64,000 nt of DNA from Symsagittifera roscoffensis (Eukaryota; Xenacoelomorpha; Acoela; Convolutidae). Under the pieces are notes generated by a model. The model worked only from the letters and a program-made list of their open reading frames with translations, was not told the origin of the DNA and ran no database searches. Positions 45,420-57,029 of this stretch are shown in pieces (the first letter of the stretch is position 1; each line of letters begins with the position of its first letter). The DNA is taken from positions 45,882,381 through 45,946,380 of the forward strand of contig NC_087065.1 in the NCBI RefSeq assembly GCF_963678635.1. The letters run 5' to 3'. The translations under genes were made by a program, and so were the position numbers.

Positions 45420-46211
45420 CCCGTACCCAGTAAATTTACTAAAACAGATCTGAAATAATCTTTTTCAGATCTAAATTTCAGATCTGAAATAGGTTGTGAA
45501 ATGTTTAAATAACGCTTGGATACTTTAAGGATAGGTTATTTCAGATCTAATTTCAGGTCTGAAATTTTCTTTTTCTTGGCTATTTCAAATCTGAAAAAAT
45601 CTATTTCAGATCTGAAATTTAGTTTTTCTTGGTTATTTCAGATCTGAAAAATCAATGATTTGGACTCAACTTTTGCTATTTTTGATTTTTCTTTAGCTTC
45701 TGCTAGCTACTAGCAGGTACTCAGCAAAGTCTGAGTTGGAGACTGCCGAAATAATATGTTTCCCCAAGCATGAGATAAACATTGGAAACGCATAAGTAGC
45801 GCATGAAAATCAAAAATTTTACGGGTCTTCAAACAGTTTTTGAAAACTTTTTAACACAGTTGAACAAGAAATTAAGTTCAAAAAAAGTTATTTAAGAAAA
45901 TATTCGGAATTTTTTTGACCGCTAGTTAACCTAAACATAATTGCGTATTGCAGAAACATCAAAAAATAAAAACTCCATGTTTTGCATAAATTATAATTTG
46001 ACAAAGGATTTCTCAGATCTGATTTCAGGTCTGAAGTTTTGTTTTTCAAGGTTATTTCAGATCTGAAAATTTCTATTTCAGATCCAAATTTCAGATCTGA
46101 ATTTTGTAAATTCTTGTCGAGATCTGAAAAATAGAATTTCAGATCTGAGAATCAATTTGTGTAAGAAATGAATAATTTCAGATCTTGCACAGAAAATCCC
46201 CTGGGTACGGG
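45420..46211. mobile_element. MITE with CAGATCTG palindrome array, copy 2 (in the duplication)
   Basis: Same ends (45420-45430 and 46201-46211) and same palindrome clusters as the copy at 37560-38351. I saw no difference between them. Confidence 0.7.
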
Positions 46212-46485
46212 TGTTTAGTTAAAAATGCATGGTCGACATTGGTTAAAATCTCAATTGAAAACATTTTTTGGTCATTTCCAGTTTATTCTGTTTTAAAATG
46301 ATTCGTGCTGAAGTTTTTCCCCTGGGCCATATCTGAACACCAAAACGTTTTTTCGGTCTGCATCACATCTTTGACATATTATTTTATGCATGGGCACAAC
46401 TGCTACATACCTGCATCAGATCTGATAAGTTCGCTTGCATGCATTTCTGATCAGATCTGCATCAGACATTATCAGATCTTGTTGA

Positions 46486-46590
46486 CAGATGACCAGATCT
46501 GGTAGGCAGATGACCAGATCTCATCATCGGATGACCACATCTGGTAGGCAGATGACCAGATCTGGTACATAGATGACTAGACTTGGCTGA
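46486..46590. repeat. 21-bp minisatellite, copy 2
   Basis: Five units as in copy 1, with the same unit count and same variants. Confidence 0.85.
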
Positions 46591-47965
46591 TCGACATCAG
46601 AACTGACTGACAATTAATCTACTCCTTTCAATGGGAGAGCAAAAAACTTAAGCAAAACTATTTATTAAACTATAACACTCTTTGTATTTTCTTTAAAACT
46701 TGTTCTATAGATTCAAAAAAGAACAAGGTCTAGGAAATCAATTCAAAATTCATATTGCTTTTTGCATCAAAAGACATATATGGTACATCTGCAGAACGCA
46801 CAGTTTTAGTCAAGTTTCTGACCATGCAGTTTTCTTTTCCAAAGTATCAATTTTCGATTTTGATTATGAGAAGCATCATTAGCATTAGTACGGCTTTGGC
46901 TATTGGCTATCTAAAACAAATTAAAAATTAAAAATGTAACTTTCCTACTACATGTCCATTTTTTGCTTATGGACGAAACAATTGATTGTGTTTTTATAGG
47001 GACTCGGAGTTAGGGATGATATTGCAAGTATTTACTTAGTTTCAGATCAGATAAGACTGAGGGAGCGCCAAAAAATTTTTCGCAAACAAATATAATGTTT
47101 CAAAATACTTTTCTTAGAAATGTTATAGGAGATAACATAGGAGTAGTTTTATATAATGTGTTTCAAAACAAGTTTTTAACCTATCCAAGTGAAAACTGTC
47201 ATGTCCGTTGACTGAATGGAATCGAAAACCTTCATCGTTTGTGATAGCTAACCTAAGTAAAACAATAGCTTATTACCGTCAAAGTTTTCCAAGAAAGACT
47301 CAGAAGACATAATGTAATCAAAATTCAAAAATTTTACAGGGGCGGATGGGGGCGGGAGAGAGGCCCGTGGGCGCAGAGGGGTTTCATCCAACATTATTAT
47401 AGTTGCTTTCTTGCGGTCGGTTGACTCGCGTGTTAATTTTTGATAACAAGATACTGTTCAAAAAACGAGATCATAAAAGATAAAACCATATTATCAAAAA
47501 ATTTCATCAACTTTTACTGATTTTCTAAACACAATCTTAATTCATTAAAATCAAAATGACCTTTGAAAGTTGGGGGTTGGGGTATTGTGATACCAATGGG
47601 TGACTAACAATGTGGAACCAGGAACCAAATGTGATGGTTTAAAAACAGACGAGAGTAGAAAAGAAGTAAGGTATAGAGTAAATAAACACGGTAAATTTTT
47701 TTTTTAATTGAAAGTGATGCCAAGATAACGGAGTCGAATATAGAAAGAGGTCTATTTCGTGGGTGCCAGACATTGAAGGCGTTTTTCATGTTTATAATTT
47801 ATGCATTTCAGAAACCGGTTGCTGTTATTAACGGATGCCAATCATAAGTGGTGCATTGTCAGAATTACGCTTATTATGGACTAAACTTGCCAAAACTTTT
47901 GAAAAGCATAACGTTTTACAGATGCTAAATTAGTGTCTTGAGATTCCTGTTAAGTTTTAGCTTCT

Positions 47966-48045
47966 GCTTGAAGTCCCCTCGGCTTGAAGTCCCTTCGCCT
48001 TGAAGTCCCTTCGGCTTGAAGTCCCTTCGGCTTGAAGTCCCGTCA
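47966..48045. repeat. 16-bp tandem repeat, five units
   Basis: One unit more than the duplicate at 40106-40169. This is the largest difference between the two copies of the big duplication. Confidence 0.9.
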
Positions 48046-48109
48046 GCTTGTTGTCCTAGACCCCTATTTCGTACACATGTACCCAAGAAAACGGCAATAA
48101 AATGAAATA

Positions 48110-48610
48110 AAAGACAACAAGACTGCTCGTATCAGGTCGAAGCTTTGAATTTTCCGACTGCCTTTTAAGTTCTATCGAGCAGTAATAACACGGAAAATTT
48201 AAATGTAAAAAAAATAAAACTAAGTTTTCTTTAAAAAAATTGAGATTTTCTGAAAAAACGTTCGCCACACGCCATATTAAAAAAAAATAAAAAAATTTTG
48301 CTCCTATTATCAAATGAATTAAGGCCTATAAGCTTCCTTGACCAATTTCGAACGGTTTCTAAAAAGGATTAAATCTCTGCTAACGCGTTAATAGCGCGAA
48401 ATGTATCGCGCGTTAATTGTCCCAAATCGGCCAAAACGGCAATATTTAAACCTCCATAACATTACAAAAATGATCACAGGTGATATATACTTTCAAATGT
48501 AGGTTCAGCAAATTTACAATAGTATTTGAATGATATAAAAAAAAATCCGTCAAAAAAGGCTAGTTAAGAAGCCGAAATTTGTCTGAAGAAAAAAACCCAC
48601 CCCGAGCACA
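48110..48610 (+). repeat. Dispersed repeat family B, near-complete copy
   Basis: Shares with 63535-64000 a chain of landmarks in the same order: CTGCTCGTATCAGG, TTCCGACTGCCTTTTAAG, CACACGCCATAT, ACCAATTT, GCGTTAATAGCGCGAAAT, ATCGCGCGTTAATTGTCCCAA, GGCCAAAA, and TCCGTCAAAAA at the end. AT-rich, with short CG-containing palindromes such as CGCGCG. No ORF of note. Unclassified. Confidence 0.7.
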
Positions 48611-48717
48611 AATATTTTGTTACTTTCGTTAACGCGTGGCGGTAAATTAAATGTGTGCCCAATGAAAAGAAAAGACTTATTTCTTCTTAATTTGCACGTT
48701 CACACATTTGCCGCTAT

Positions 48718-49155
48718 GAGTTAGGACCGATGTGGTTAACTCATAGAGTAATTTCGGATAGGGTACACCGTCTGCTCGTCACGCTATCTTATTTTCGGCC
48801 GGATAGATTCGTGCAACTTCTTAGTCTAATACCGATCCTAATCTTACTCTTATATCTACTAGTCTCAGGGTGTTTAACTAGTCTCTGCTAGGCTCAATAG
48901 ATCTAGAGTATACTGGCTTATTGCAGCTGCTGAAGTTCTCTTGGAGAGGCAACTAATTTCTAAGTTAAATTGAAATCTCTCTGGTGCTGAAATTACAAAT
49001 AATTTCAGCACTCACAAATAAGTGGGTTGTTAGTTAGATGGATTATAATTGGTTAATATTAAATATTTTACAGTGGTAAAATATCCAATTTATCCAATTA
49101 TAAAATGTAGTTTAGATCAGGTTCCAGCTATTTCTTTGTTAACTTTATTATGGTA
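48718..49155 (+). repeat. Hairpin-bearing dispersed repeat, diverged copy 3
   Basis: Inverted relative of the 35570-35996 repeat: GGGTACACCGTCTGC, GGCCGGATAGATTC, CAACTTCTTAGTCTAATACC and the terminal hairpins are shared in order. The hairpin at 48986-49009 has perfect 10-bp arms (GCTGAAATTA/TAATTTCAGC). Relative to copy 1 the C-G pair of the stem has become T-A on both arms. Confidence 0.65.
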
Positions 49156-49263
49156 AAACTCAATTGAGTGCTAATTTGTTTGAGCTTTTTTATGCTTTTT
49201 GGTTTTTGGTGCTGAGTTATGTCAAATTATGCGAGTCTTATTTAATCAGATATTCATTTGCTG

Positions 49264-49342
49264 CTCAGATCTGGTAATGCATGATGCGGATCTAATCATG
49301 CGGGATGCAGATCTGGTAATTTTTGATGCAGATCTCGTGACG
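49264..49342. repeat. Degenerate GATGCAGATCTGGTAAT repeat
   Basis: Four loose copies of a 20-23-bp phrase around GATGCAGATCTGGTAAT. Related in wording to the 21-bp minisatellite in the duplication. It generates a repetitive Asp-Ala-Asp-Leu frame that is probably not a gene. Confidence 0.6.
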
Positions 49343-49440
49343 CAGAAATTAGAACTGCTCAGAACTGCGATAATCCCACGTCGGGGCATTTATGTGACAG
49401 CTGTGTCAGTATTGACAACGTGATAGTTATGCAATATCAG

Positions 49441-49665
49441 TGACCAGACCTGGAAACATATTAAAACTTGAGTACGGGGAATCATTAACTACAAAATACA
49501 AAACAATTGATTGAAGAATTTTTAATTTTGTATTGCAAATTTTTTATTGCAAATTAGTACTGACAAGGACTGGAAATCTATTACAACTTGAGTACGGGGA
49601 ATCAAAAACTACTAAATACAAAAGAATTGATTGAACAATTTGTAATTTTGATATTGCAAAATAAG
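49441..49665. repeat. 120-bp tandem dimer
   Basis: Two direct copies exactly 120 bp apart, starting TGACCAGACCTGGAAA and TGACAAGGACTGGAAA and sharing ACTTGAGTACGGGGAATC. Confidence 0.8.
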
Positions 49666-51346
49666 AAAAATGGAATTTTTTTTGCGTTTTTCTCTAAAAG
49701 TTAGTTGATTTTAGGCAAAACAGATTTACAAAAAAAACTGAAGGCTTAAACAGATTTAATATCGTTCATTTTACTTTGTGAAATTTAAGTTTGAATGTAA
49801 AATTTTGTATCAAAGTTGAGTAGAAATTGGCTCCTTGTCGTCAATTAAAAGTAACACTGTAACAACCACTCCATTGCTGAAGAAAAAATCAAAATGAGCT
49901 TCAAAGGTCAAAGGTCAATTGTTTCTATTAGGGCTTAAATCTTCTGATTTTGCAATAAACGTTTTTTGATTCCCAAAAAATATCTATTTTTAACAATATA
50001 GACAATATAGAATACCAGTTTTTGATTTTTAGGAAAAATTTATGAACATTTTGCGATTAGACCTTTAAATACGTTTTTGGGAAAATAGAAAATTCTTTTC
50101 AAAAGACTCTTTTTGATATAACTTTTTAGGCATTAGACAACGTAGTTTAGGAATATCTTTTGATTTATAGAATCCGAAATTGAGCCATTTTCGAGGCACA
50201 GTTTTGAATAGAATTTTTGCACTATGGTGTTTCTGGTAAGCATTTTTTGTTCATATCAATAATTTTTTGTCAACCGATTTTGAGATAAACGCTTAATTTT
50301 TTTTTTCATTTTTGTTCTTTGAGTTCGGTTATTTCAAATCAGCTTTGTGTATATATTGTGGGATCCGCAATTTTTTTTTTTGAGATCACCTACAGTAATT
50401 AGGGTTTGCCATTTTCAACTGAACCTTAGCTCAAAAATAAAATCGCATTACATGGAACACAGTCGCAAAACAGCTGGAAAGTCGGAAAAGAGCAACTCGC
50501 GGAAACCTCAAATTAATATTCATTGAAGCCTCTCCGCCTCCTTGCGCTCACGAGAAACGGCAAAACATATCTGTATAGATTTTACTTGATCAAATCAAAG
50601 CAAAAATTGTGTAAAACTGTTGTTTGGCACTATTTTACATGGACTTTCTGGAACGTGAAACAAACTTTTGCTTCCAGTTTTGTCGAGTGTTCGTCAGAAA
50701 TGAGCTCACACTGAATCGGTTTTTCAGTTAAATCACTTTGAAACTGACGTTGGCTTGAACATATAATTGCATCAACTTTTCAACAAAGTCGTTTACGCCT
50801 GCCTAAATCTGTAATTCAATTGGGAGACTTAATTTTTCATTTCTGGGAGACATATTAAGTACAATGGTAGACTAAATTGACCGTTTCAAATAAAATTCGT
50901 AAATGTATAATCCTTTAATTTTAATTGAAAACTATTTATCATCTCAAATCAAAAAGCTCTGATTACAAACAAATTATAATTTGAAAACTGATATTATCAC
51001 ATCAGGGACATGCCCTGAGCTTTCGAGTAGATTTCAGAACATTTGGTTTGAATATTTGGTTAAAATTGATTTTATTCAACTTTGAAAATTTAGTATCTCT
51101 TGTTCGCTCGAAACATCCCATATTTAAAAAATGATTTTTCCCGCTTCTTCCCTCCTGATTTTGTCCCTTAAATTTTACTTTGTTCATTTTGCTAAAAGAT
51201 TTCGATTTTTTTTATTTTACACCGGGATAATTAATTTTTCAAGTGCAATATTACACCAAGTTTTAAATATAATCACAGAAAAGAAGCGGGGAAACTGGTA
51301 AAGAACAGACAATGAACCAGAACTGAATATTTTTTCTATTTTTTTC
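49666..51346. other. Noncoding stretch downstream of the synaptotagmin-like gene
   Basis: No gene or repeat I can support. This is 3' flanking sequence of the minus-strand gene that ends at 51347; AATAAAAA words occur but no single polyadenylation site can be chosen. Confidence 0.4.
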
Positions 51347-51502
51347 TCAGTCAACGGATTTGCTCTTGATGTCGTGCCACCGGGTGACTGACTTGCCCGG
51401 GTTGGCAAACGTCTCCTTCCAATGTTCTTCAGTGGACCTGCCGCTGCTGAAGCCCAGAGATATGCGACCAATCTCGTCGTCCCACTTCAACTTGTCGTAG
51501 TC
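51347..51502 (-). CDS. Synaptotagmin-like protein, last coding exon (end of C2B)
   Basis: 156 nt on the minus strand, phase 0, acceptor TTGTTGCTTCAG ending at 51503, stop TGA at 51349-51347. It encodes DYDKLKWDDEIGRISLGF, then EEHWKETFANP and TRWHDI. This is the classic end of a synaptotagmin C2B domain: calcium-loop 3 (D-Y-D...D) and the H-W-x(4)-ANP-x(5)-WH signature. All three loop-3 aspartates are present. Synaptotagmins are membrane-anchored calcium sensors for vesicle fusion; Doc2 and rabphilin share this C2B plan and cannot be excluded. Confidence 0.85.
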   Translation of the reverse strand, partial: DYDKLKWDDEIGRISLGFSSGRSTEEHWKETFANPGKSVTRWHDIKSKSVD

Positions 51503-51649
51503 CTGAAGCAACAAAATGAACTGAAACTTATTCACTGATTCGGTCAATAGACTCTGAAAATGTAGTCCATACAGCTCTATTTTCTCGACAGAGACAACTT
51601 CTTTCGATTTTTTTTTAAAATCCGGATCACGACTGTTTTACCACCTCTC

Positions 51650-51900
51650 CCTCCCCCACAACCACTGACAAAGGCTCTTTTTCCTTTTTCCCCCCACCTG
51701 CAAAAATTTACATGTAAGTTTGTTGACCACATTGTCCGATTGTAATAAAAAATTAAAAGGACTAATAAGGCCACAACAAACATATTTGGTCACCATACAC
51801 AACCTCGTAAAACCACTCGTTACACTAATATATTGAAACTCGTGTGAGGTGGGGGGAGGGGGGGGGGGGGGAGGAGGAGGAGGAAAAAGAGCCCTGACAA
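51650..51900 (-). repeat. Dispersed repeat family C, copy 2
   Basis: Inverted, diverged relative of 2685-2905. Next to it, 51849-51883 is a G-rich run with GGA units; on the opposite strand this makes a polyproline frame that is not a gene. It lies in the intron of the synaptotagmin-like gene. Confidence 0.65.
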
Positions 51901-52450
51901 ATATGGGTATTGTGATATATTTGCTCTGCAAGGTTATGTATAAATATCACACGTGCTTGGTTTATATAACAAAAAATTTCAGAACAATCGATTAATTATA
52001 ATTTGTCAGTTTAATCAGGTCGTTTATTCGATCCCGAGCCATGGCGTGAAAACGAGCTCTTACTTGGACTCTAGCTTCATATCTACAACAGTTTGACCAA
52101 TTTTAACTGCAAAAAATTGATATATGTGAAAGTACTGACGCAAGAAAACGCTCATATGTCGCAAAAAAAAATGGTGTCACTCGACAAAAGTAACTTAATT
52201 AGGAATGTTGAGCAATAAAAGAAACGTATCAGTACCAAAAAGGGTATATATAAAAAACCAGATTTTGATGATCGCGAGAAGGTAATTTTTGTACTAGGAA
52301 ACTTTGAAGCTTTTTGAATTGGAATTGAAAATCAAGGGATCTCAAAAAAAATAAATAGCATCATTTTTTGCTAAACTATGAAACGATAAAAACACCGTCA
52401 ACAAAATTCGAAAAAGAATATTTGGAAGACAAAAACAAAAAGTTGGTCCG

Positions 52451-52765
52451 ATGAATTACATCAGCAAAAAAGCCACCGCCGGAAGCAAATTTACGAAACG
52501 AGACAGCAAGTCTAGTATAAGTTACGTCAAAAAAAATTGTGTAGTAAGATTTAAAGACAAGAGGATTGATATGTATCCAACCTATGTGCCAGTAAAGGAC
52601 AAAGTCGATAATAGATTACCGGCGAAGCGGAACGATTTTAATAACAAACGTCTTGCTGTGGTATTACGAGGCGAAGATTGTGTGAAACGTCTCAACCCAA
52701 GTTTTTTGCCTGATGAGCAGAAGTACGCAACAATTGCATGCAATGAAGAAGTAAAAAGACAATGA
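52451..52765 (+). CDS. Hypothetical small ORF nested in the synaptotagmin-like intron
   Basis: 104 codons from ATG to TGA, on the strand opposite the host gene. The product is basic, with varied composition and proline/tyrosine-containing turns (DMYPTYVPVKDKVDNRLP), unlike the Phe/Lys/Asn-rich noise frames around it. No signal peptide or known motif. I do not recognise it. It may be a small intronless gene, a retrocopy fragment, or a transposon remnant. Confidence 0.35.
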   Translation: MNYISKKATAGSKFTKRDSKSSISYVKKNCVVRFKDKRIDMYPTYVPVKDKVDNRLPAKRNDFNNKRLAVVLRGEDCVKRLNPSFLPDEQKYATIACNEEVKRQ

Positions 52766-52965
52766 TGTGAATTAAAAAACAATACAATTTCATAATAACT
52801 TGATACGCTTTTCATTAAAAAGTAGTCAAAATCTGATCTATTGGGCTCTGATCTTTTCTGATCTATCTATTCTGATCTTTTGATTTTAATATAGTTATCA
52901 AAAAAAATCACAACTTTATATAGTTTTAACCTATTTTGGCGGAAACTGAATTAAGAATGATAAAC

Positions 52966-53090
52966 AGTTGGAATGGGGTAAGCGATGTCAAGCATCTCGT
53001 TGTTCTCCCATGAGACCGGCGCCAGCGTATAATAATCGTCTGGTAGAACATGGTTACCTTTCTTTTTCAGCGCTTATGTACAGACTCCAG
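52966..53090 (-). CDS. Possible short exon or gene fragment, minus strand
   Basis: A GC-richer block. One minus-strand frame reads about 40 protein-like residues, including HVLPDDYYTLAPVSWENNE, before a TAA. No start codon and only a weak acceptor (ACATAAG) upstream. The plus-strand frame over the same bases is less protein-like. It could be an alternative exon of the surrounding gene or a captured fragment. Very uncertain. Confidence 0.2.
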
Positions 53091-54091
53091 CCGAAAAATG
53101 AGCAAATAACTCAAGGCTGTAGTGGTTTTCTTGCAATACACCTAAAAATTGCAATACACCTAAAAATTGGTTGAATTTTTCCGCAAATGTCAATTTTTGT
53201 TTTGTTGAAGAGCAATCTAACTGATTTTTTAGTAAATGAAAACAAAACTTTCATAAAAGTTGATTATTAGAAGTTGATTTTTTCTCATGAAGTAAATGTT
53301 TCGTGCCTTCTAGTAATTATGTACTGCAATTAGTTAAGTAACTATTTAGCCTTTTTCTTAGATGCCTTGCCTAATAAAAAACCACAGTGACGAAAAAAAT
53401 GTATTTCAAGCTCCTCTTCTTTAGCATATTTTCTTCGAGTTTTGGTTTCAATTACCAAATACAAATTTGAAAAAAAATTTTTGGTTCTATAGTTTAGGAA
53501 GATATTGTTGCAATTTTCTGCTTGGCCTCACTCTCTGCTGTTACTGTTCGACAAACAAATAACGGAAAAATCAAGCTATGTAATGTCATTTTGTAATGTT
53601 TCCGCTCAATTCAGATTATTTGATCACTAATCATCTAAACGTACTACGTCACATCCTATTAACAAAAAAAAACACAAATGTGACAACAACAAATTTTTGA
53701 AACATTGAAACGAGAGCAATCTAAACCACTACTCTAACAAAAATGAGATCTGAGAAAATTTTATCGCAGACTGAAACCAAAAATAATCAAAAACTACAGT
53801 ATACAGAGCAGTTAAGGGAAAACTGCAGTATACAAAGCAGTATACAGGAGCATACAAAGCAACACAAATGAAACCAGAAAGTTTCTTGAATGGCATGTCG
53901 AAATTTAAGTATCATCCACAAAACAACCAAAAGCAAGAAAAAATCGTACGGCGATATCGACATTGACATATTTAAAAACAACAACACAATGTCTAGACTG
54001 AATAACTCCAAGAATATTTGATCTAGAAGATGTCAATGATCTTAAGACTAACCTGGATTTTGAAACAGGTTCGACGAGCCTTCATTTTTTA

Positions 54092-55573
54092 AACTAAAAA
54101 TTTCAGAGAAACCTAGTTAGAGGGCCTTAATATAATATATCGGCTCATCGCTCAGTTAGTTTTTCTACAAACACTTTTGATCAGAGCACTGACGAACCGA
54201 CCAACATAAAAAAGGCAACCAAAACATTAAGAAAACGAAAAAAAGGATAGTTTGTTACTGTTTCTGGGATGAGAAGACAAAAATTATTCTGGGATAATTA
54301 TATCTAATTACTAAAACATATGGACACAAATGACAAGTGGATTTTTCTGATTGCAAGCATTGCGGACATTCCGACTCTTACATTACAAAAACTGAAAAAA
54401 TTGTTCAGATAGAAAATTTGAAAAAAAAAACATTGGGTCACAAATCTAGTTAAACATGCTTGTAACAAAAGTAGAGTATATACTGCCGCCATAAAGATAA
54501 ACCATCCATAGAAAGCAAACATATTAACTCCCAAAATATAATTTAAAGAATCGTTTTTCACTGGTTTGTTGCAGAACAAAAACTACACACTTTCAAAATT
54601 GAGTAAAATCCAATCAAAAACTCAAAGAAAAAAAATTACAGTGTAATTATAGAGAAAAAAAACAAAAACCTTCAGCAAATTATCACGAGTTTTTCGTCAA
54701 CTGATATTTTAGCTCTCATTTGACACCAATTAGCAAAAATTATCTGAAAACTACAAAATGTCTACAGGCTTTTGCTACAAATATTTTCAATCAGCGCTAT
54801 AAAAAACCAATCAGAAAAAGATTATTTTACCAGAAAAAGAGTAGTTACCGCCGCTGCAAAAAAAGTTTTTCTTTTTTTTATAAAAAGTTTCTGGAAAATA
54901 AATTAGCAGGTTAAACTATATTGTTGCAAAACCGAATTCCACACTTAAAATTTGAAGAGAACCATAGTCAATTTTTTTTTCTCAAAATTGTGGAAATAAA
55001 AAACCAAAATTATTCAGCAGTTTATCAAACCTTATTCGTCACCTGAAGATTTGAATTCTCATTTTAAGTAAAGCAGAGAAAAATTATCTGAACAACAACA
55101 AGGAACAATTGAAATCTCAGCAACAAGGAACATTTGAAGATTTGAATTCTCAATTTGAATAAATCAAAGAAAAATTATCTGAACCGCAACAAGGAATAAT
55201 TGAATTCTCAGCAGCAAGGGACATTTGAAGATTTGACTTCTCAATTTGAATAAATCAGAGAAAAATTATCTGAACAGCGACAAAGCAATGAGGCGCCAAT
55301 CAGAATATAGAAAAAGCAATTGAAACGTTTAGAAAACAGTCTTATTAGATAAGTAAATTAGTGGTTCTTGAATTAATTAACAGAAACTTAAGAGATAACA
55401 ATTCGATTTATTGAAGCATGTGGATAGTTTTCACAACTGTAGTTTTTTATTGAAGAAGTTGCCGAAAAATACATTCAAAAAAATTGATTGAAAAATTGGG
55501 TCATAAAATTAGTAAAAATGCTCGCAGTAAAAAAAATTATTTCTGCCGCTGTAAAGACAACTCAACCACTGAA
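54092..55573. repeat. 1.47-kb tandem repeat, unit 1
   Basis: First of three direct units, starting near TTTCAGAGAAACCTAGTTAG. Each unit contains three copies of a sub-repeat of about 80 bp (GAAAAATTATCTGAACAGCAAC with GAAGATTTGAATTCTCA) and three dispersed versions of a CTGCCGCTGTAAAGACAAC phrase, so the unit itself grew by older duplication. Confidence 0.9.
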
Positions 55574-57029
55574 AACTAAAATTTTCAGAGAAACCTAGTT
55601 AGAGGGCCTTAATATAATATATCGGCTCATCGCTCAGTTAGTTTTTCTACAAACACTTTTGATCAGAGCACTGACGAACCGACCAACATAAAAAGGCAAC
55701 CAAAACATTAAGAAAACGAAAAAAAGGATAGTTTGTTACTGTTTCTGGGATGAGAAGACAAAAAATATTCTGGGATAATAATATCTAATTACTAAAACAT
55801 ATGGACACAAATGACAACTGGATTTTTCTGATTGCAAGCATTGCGGACATTCCGACTCTTACCCTACAAAAACTGAAAAAATTGTTCAGATAGAAAATTT
55901 GAAAAAAAAACTTTGGGTCACAAATCTAGTTAAACATGCTTGTAACAAAAGTAGAGTATATACTGCCGCCATAAAGATAAACCATCCATAGAAAGCAAAC
56001 ATATTAACTCCCAAAATATAATTTAAAGAATCGTTTTTCACTGGTTTGTTGCAGAACAAAAACTACACACTTTCAAAATTGAGTAAAATCCAATCAAAAA
56101 CTCAAAGAAAAAAAATTACAGTGTAATTATAGAGAAAAAAACAAAAACCTTCAGCATATTATCACAAGTTTTCGTCAACTGATATTTTAGCTCTCATTTG
56201 ACACCAATTAGCAAAAATTATCTGAAAACCTTAAATTGTCTACAGGCTTTTGCTACAAATATTTTCAATCAGCGCTTAAAAAACCAATCAGAAAAAGAGT
56301 AGTTACCGCCGCTGCAAAAAAAGTTTTTCTTTTTTCTATAAAAAGTTTCTGGAAAATAAATTAGCAGGTTAAACTATATTGTTGCAAAACCGAATTCCAC
56401 ACTTAAAATTTGAAGAGAACCAAAGTCAATTTTTTTTTCAAAATTATGGAAATTAAAAACCAAAATTATTCAGCAGTTTATCAAGCCTTATTCGTCACCT
56501 GAAGATTTGAATTCTCTTTTTAAGTAAAGCAGAGAAAAATTATCTGAACAGCAACAAGGAACAATTGAAATCTCAGCAACAAGAAACATTTGAAGATTTG
56601 AACTCTCAATTTGAATAAATCAAAGAAAAATTATCTGAACCGCAACAAGGAATAATTGAATTCTCAGCAGCAAGGGACATTTGAAGATTTGACTTCTCAA
56701 TTTGAATAAATCAGAGAAAAATTATCTGAACAGCAACAAAGCAATGAGGCGCCAATCAGAATATAGAAAAAGCAATTGAAACGTTTAGAAAACAGTCTTA
56801 TTAGATAAGTAAATTAGTGGTTCTTGAATTAATTAACAGAAACTTAAGAGATAACAATTCGATTTATTGAAGCATGTGGATAGTTTTCACAACTGTAGTT
56901 TTTTATTGAAGAAGTTGCCGAAAAATACATTCAAAAAAATCGATTGAAAAATTGGGTCATAAAATAAAAAAAAATGCTCGCAGTAAAAAAAAATTATTTC
57001 TGCCGCTGTAAAGACAACTAAACCACTGA
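55574..57029. repeat. 1.47-kb tandem repeat, unit 2
   Basis: Shorter by about 25 bp than the others, mainly from a deletion near 56280-56300 that removes a string retained in units 1 and 3. Otherwise very similar. Confidence 0.9.

Larger units (their letters stand above)
40455..48330. repeat. 7.86-kb tandem duplication, copy 2
   Basis: Direct repeat of 32594-40456, offset 7859-7876 bp depending on small indels. Beyond 48330 the sequence continues into the rest of repeat family B, which copy 1 lacks because it is cut at the junction. That shows the ancestral right edge is the 48330 side. About 99.9 percent identity implies a very recent event, or a heterozygous locus placed twice by the assembler. 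Confidence 0.95.

Noticed and set aside
49199-49423. ORF with repeated Asp-Ala-Asp-Leu units
   Set aside because: Explained by a degenerate nucleotide repeat with the AGATCT core.
51638-51931. ORF with a long polyproline stretch
   Set aside because: Produced by a G-rich tract read on the opposite strand within repeat family C.
54720-54914. 64-codon ORF repeated at 57656-57841
   Set aside because: Part of the 1.47-kb tandem repeat; the middle unit breaks the frame by deletion.
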